Assembly (NCBI GenBank): GCA_963678705.1
Contig: OY783223.1
Location: 5,766,001-5,830,000 of the forward strand
DNA: 64,000 nucleotides
Direction: 5' to 3'
Source: Panorpa germanica
Taxonomy: Eukaryota; Arthropoda; Insecta; Mecoptera; Panorpidae
The position numbers and the translations under genes are program-made. Each line of letters starts with the position of its first letter. Positions within the stretch are counted from its first letter, which is position 1. The notes under the pieces are model-generated. The model was not told the DNA's origin. It saw only the letters and a list, made by a program, of their open reading frames with translations, and did not search any database. Shown one piece after another: positions 59,650 through 64,000 of the stretch.

Positions 59650-59899
59650 TTCACTTAGTGTAAAATCTTTCGATACTGAAAAAACCGCTTTTAGCGACAT
59701 TATGTATTGTGAATCTTCTATGAACTAAAATTATTCGGTGAATCTATGGGCGTATGTCAGATAAGGACTAGATAAGGACTGTGTGTTTATAATTAAAGTA
59801 TATATTTATTGAGTCGCCGAGTAATTTTAGTTCATAGAAAATTCACAACATCGCTAAAAGCGATTTTTTCAGTATCGAAAGATTTTACACTAAGTGAAG
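59650..59899. mobile_element. MITE with 85-base terminal inverted repeats
   Basis: Left arm 59650-59738 (CTTCACTTAGTGTAAAATCT onward) and right arm 59816-59899 mirror each other with a few mismatches, around about 77 bases. The centre includes GATAAGGACTA twice in direct order. No coding capacity. Only this copy is in the window. Confidence 0.75.
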
Positions 59900-62568
59900 A
59901 TCATCTGCAATAGATAGTAATATTTTCTGCATTTCTTTGAGATGAAAGAAGGTTACTGTTCTTAAAAATGATGAGAATGGTGTATTTTTATTTTAACATA
60001 AGATTTCCTTCATTTTTTATACTCTTATATACTTTTTATATTGTTGTATTTGTATTTTACATGTTATTTAAATTATCATTTCACCACAGAGGTCGAGATC
60101 TAGCTGTCATCAGACAAGCTGGCTAGTTCGTCACTGCAAATAAATATTAATCCTCTATTCATAATAATGATCATTGTACTAATCAATATTTGATAATTCC
60201 ATGGCATTAATGTAACTCCAATAATTGTGCTTAAAAAGTAAAAGTGAAGACTTGTCGTAATAAATCGTCGTAATTAGAGAGTTTTTAACGAAGAAGCGCT
60301 AATGACGAATGACTAAACACAAAAACATATGTTACTTGGCACTGGGATTGTATTGGGTGTAGTCAAATACTAATAATGTACATAATTATATACAGCAAGG
60401 ATTCTCAAACTGTGAGAACAAATTATAAATAAATATTAACACGTCAATTTGCTTGTAGTAAGCTAGCAAGTGTGAAACTGCATTGTATAAACATAAGCAG
60501 CAGAAAATAAACCTTATGGAAAGCTAGCAGTTCAAAACTAGCTTTGTAATACAACTTTCTTTCAGTAGTATACTGTGTTTTTTCTATTAAAAATATAATA
60601 TAGAATTGAAGACAACATTTGACAATCTCTGGTATACCTGTTTGTATATAAAACGAATGTTTGAACTCTTATACGAGTCCGCCATTTGTATACAACTTTC
60701 ACTATCTCTCAAAATGTAAATTGAACGTACGACATTGAGTGGTTTTTGTTATCTACGACACAAGCCGCCTATATTACAAATCCTAAACTACTTGTACTAC
60801 ATTCTACAAAGTAATATTTTAATTATGTTGAATTTATTTTTATTTTATACAATTGGGTTGTGTAGCATTTAGCGCGCAAGATTAAAATTGTTCTACCGCA
60901 ACAATAAAAATTAAAATGGCTGTCATCTGTAAGGGGTACGGTGCTTTTGTCAATGAAATTATACGAGTATATAGCACTTAATATATTATCACTTCAATAC
61001 TATATGAATAACAGTTTTAGAAAAATGAGTCTTGTGTTTTTTCGCCAACTTGAAAAAATTTCCTATTTTCTTTGAGCTACAGCGCGCTTATTATAGCGTT
61101 TAGAAGAAAGTTGTGAAAGAGAAATTTGTTCAAAATTTTATCCTCTTTAATATTGATAATAACTACCAAAGCCATAAAACCATCCAATTCCGAGATATTT
61201 TAAAGAAACCAAAGAACTGTAAAAAAATATCCGCCCAATGTATTTCTAATTGGAAAATTTAAGTCCATTGAAAAACTCTTATTAGTAAATTGCAATAACC
61301 AGAAATGAATGTATTATAAAAACCTAATTATGAATAATATCGTGCAGCGCATGGCTGCATAGCGAGACAAAATACAGACAAACCATCGAAACCGACTCGA
61401 CAAAACACTGTACATACATTGCTCGATATATTGTGTAATAAGAAATAGACTGGAACGAAATGAAAGGAGAATTAGTAACCAAACTGCCAGACATTAACAA
61501 GTATAGGTAAGTAATGTGCGGATATTGTCATAGGCGTACGCAGATTAAAACAAATGGGGTCTTTCTTCACATCGACATATTAAAATTTGTACTATAAAAG
61601 TACTGCGAAAAGATTCCACCCTTTACATAAAGATGGTGTTACTCGTGCCCAATATTTTGGTAATTGTGCATGCATCGTTAAAAATATCAGCCATATTAGA
61701 TACTTAATTTTTGTTTAACAGTCATTTGTGTAGACAAGCCGTAGACGCCAATTAAAGCGAGATGTCCCCTCTTTACGGCAGGACCCCCGTCCATTTAAGA
61801 GTGCCTCGTAGATAGAGTAGTATTTACACTATATTAAATAGAATGTAGTTGATTGACTCCCCCCAATTTTTGCCGTCACGACGCCAATGGTTGCTTATAT
61901 CATAAGTTGATTTTATAGACTCCAATATTCCACATACCTGATCTAATAAATCTAACGGTAATTAAAAAATGATATCTTTTACTTTGTACTATAGCGGATA
62001 TATCATATTCTACATTGGGGTAAATTAAACCAAGTGGGGTAAAATCTTTGAAGGATAGTTCCTATTATATAGTTCAATGGCTACTCATGCTTAAAAGAGG
62101 TTATAAGCGCAATAAAATATCCAAAATCTATTCCTACTTTTCTGACTCCAAAAAAAACTTCATTTTGCCTAAATGTTGTTAAATCAAAGCATCGCCATCC
62201 CAATGTTTTGTCCTTAATTTTTCCGTTAGACACCCTGTATATTAAATGAATAAAATCATAGCACAATCGCAATCGTCAATCCGGATATCAAATACAGCTC
62301 AAAAGTTGATCACCTTGTAGTTTTATTTTATTTTATTTTATTATTATTAGAAACAGAGCTCTAGCTACAAGGTTGTTAGAAAAAGTACAAGGAGTCATTT
62401 CTGAAATGGAGCAAATTGAATGAGAGCAACAACTGGGTGCCCAATAATACATCTGTGGTAAAACCATATTTACCATAGAACTCAAGTCTTATTTTTTTCA
62501 ACTTCAGGATCATGATTACCTTCAACAAAATTTTTTTTAAAAAAACTGCACCTAAAAATGACACGCCC

Positions 62569-62601
62569 ATGACACGCCCATGACACGCCCATTGGTTAGT
62601 T
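62569..62601. repeat. Short tandem repeat, three units of ATGACACGCCC
   Basis: An 11-base unit is repeated three times head to tail, identical in each copy. No function suggested. Confidence 0.7.
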
Positions 62602-62989
62602 CATATAGAGTTAATTTGTTAGCAAACCTCTAAAATGCATTTGATTACTAAATTATGTTAATTTTATATAATTGCATATGCATTTCTACATTCAGTGGGT
62701 GCCTGGTGCATAATAGCATTCCGCTCCGTTATGAAATAAAACAGTGAATTCAGATTTTCACATTTTTTAAATCTTTTTACTTTGTATTATGAAAATATTG
62801 ATTTCATATTGCTTGTAGAAAGTGTAATACTATTTTGTCTATCGGTTAACAAACTTTACTAGCAGCTGGGTGAGTATAAAAGTGAAAAAGAAGTGGCCGT
62901 ACCAGAAGTGGGACTTGATTTAAGACAGGACCCCACTTGGAAACAATAAACGAAATATTTAACGAAAAAATTTAATGCGTTAAAGGGCT

Positions 62990-63670
62990 CAAGTTTCTCA
63001 CGATAAAAAAAATATTTTCGATAATGTTTTTTGACGACACAGTTAATATATAATTATTTCTATAATTACTATATGATAAAATAACATTTAAAGAATACTT
63101 TGTGAAATTTTCATAATTAAATATCAAGAAATGAGGCATTGATAGCGAATCTTCGCTGACGTCACAAAAAAAAGTTCCATTGCGGAGCCACTCATAACTC
63201 ATCACTGGATTATCTGAAATCGAAAAATCAAAATGATTTCATTAGTTGATAAGTTTCTGCAGGTAACCCTGTCGAGTTTTTCTTTTTTTTTATTGATTTT
63301 TCAATTTTTTACAGCACTTAAAACTCAAAATACCGAGTTTTCATGAAAAAAATCAGAAACTTTGTTATTTTAAAAAACGTTAACATAAAAAAATTAAAAA
63401 AACTCAACAGCGTTACCTAGGCATTTATACAAGGATAGAGTGTACAAAATTTCAAAAGAATCGGTCCAGTAGATTTTGAGCTAGAGAGGGCACCGACTCT
63501 GAAAAAGCTAAGTGTGAGAAACCGCATTGAAAAGTTTCTAAGTGCGCAGACGAAGTGAGAAGAAAGCAGACTTAAACCTCTATATCTCCGACAGTTTTAC
63601 TCCAATCGATTTCAAATTTTCACACAATAAACTTAATTTGTTGTACAATAATATAAATAAATAAAATGTT
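62990..63670 (-). repeat. Dispersed repeat, inverted partner of 5380-5830
   Basis: Reverse-oriented relative of the repeat at the left of the window, with about 330 additional bases at 63190-63520 including AT-rich palindromic runs. The minus-strand frame at 62972-63205 is part of the repeat, not a gene. Confidence 0.65.
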
Positions 63671-63928
63671 TATTTTCATTTCACTCACAATAATAAAAAC
63701 TAAATCGTAAAAGCATTTCCTCCTCCTAAGTTCGGCTCTGTTTATACATATTATTATATTATAACACAATCACTAGAACACACAACAAATTAAAGGTACA
63801 GACACCGCAGTAGGCGCTCTGTGGCTCATTTCGTACTAGTGAGTATCCGCGGCAAGGTGCCACGAAAAAAACACGCGAATTCAGAAAGTGATTAAATCAG
63901 AAAAGTGATTAATTTAGTTACTGGAAAT

Positions 63929-63977
63929 ATGAAATTCTTCTGCGCAAGTGTTGTTGCATTGGCTGTCATTGCTACAG
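63929..63977 (+). CDS. First exon of a further secreted-protein gene (partial)
   Basis: ATG at 63929 opens MKFFCASVVALAVIAT, a good signal peptide, ending at a donor G|GTATGG after 49 bases in phase 1. The first exons of the three CPAP3 genes have the same length (40-52 bases), the same phase and the same role, and this one follows in the same direction 5.3 kb later. A fourth cluster member is therefore likely, but no chitin-binding domain is inside the window. Upstream, 63800-63900 is non-repetitive and G+C-richer, fitting a promoter or leader. Confidence 0.6.
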
Positions 63978-64000
63978 GTATGGACATTAATTATAAAAAG

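Larger units (their letters stand above)
58780..63925. other. Intergenic DNA after the third CPAP3 gene
   Basis: Contains only palindromic and dispersed repeats (listed separately). A CAGGGTGTCTAACGG terminus-like motif near 62222-62236 and a 192-base minus-strand frame beside it look transposon-derived but could not be closed. Short tandem repeats occur at 62323-62342 (TTTTA units). No gene is supported before 63929. Confidence 0.4.

Overview
The window is nuclear DNA of an insect: strongly AT-rich, intron-bearing, dense with transposon remnants, and holding a cluster of chitin-binding cuticle genes. A beetle or another holometabolous insect is my inference; nothing here fixes the order. The core is a head-to-tail run of three complete plus-strand genes for secreted proteins with three peritrophin-A (CBM14) domains: obst-B (27371-35326), obst-A (41282-46558) and a third obstructor/CPAP3 paralogue (50615-58648). 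A signal-peptide first exon at 63929-63977 probably starts a fourth secreted-protein gene that leaves the window. All exon joins were checked by hand for splice sites, phase and the six-cysteine pattern.

Left of this cluster a minus-strand gene (19114 down to 11264, six exons) encodes another secreted chitin-binding protein, with two CBM14 domains behind a proline-rich and an acidic Ser/Thr-rich region. The left edge holds the last exon of a plus-strand short-chain dehydrogenase of the RDH13 type (90-204). A single-exon 163-residue frame at 24680-25171 is unrecognised. A frameshifted, intron-less gene copy lies at 9204-9508 (minus), and a weaker gene-like island at 4782-4951.

The rest is mobile DNA. 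A roughly 620-bp MITE with ends AATGGGCTTGTGTCC occurs about ten times in both orientations. A second family with ends CCCAGTAAACA occurs at least six times, once nested in the first. Two 750-bp elements sit at TTAA. Helitron-like ends (hairpin plus CTAG) recur, as do 3' remnants of non-LTR retrotransposons, tRNA-derived SINE-like pieces and several small palindromic elements.

The most striking structure is at about 12456-15815, inside intron 2 of the minus-strand gene. It is a 3.4-kb inverted repeat: 7 copies of a 147-bp unit, a palindromic core, then 14 copies in the opposite direction. Its transcript could fold into a very long hairpin.

The chitin-binding proteins are expected to act outside the cell, binding chitin and organising cuticle. 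The shared intron positions of the three plus-strand genes point to tandem duplication. The intergenic DNA and the first introns have been inflated by transposons.
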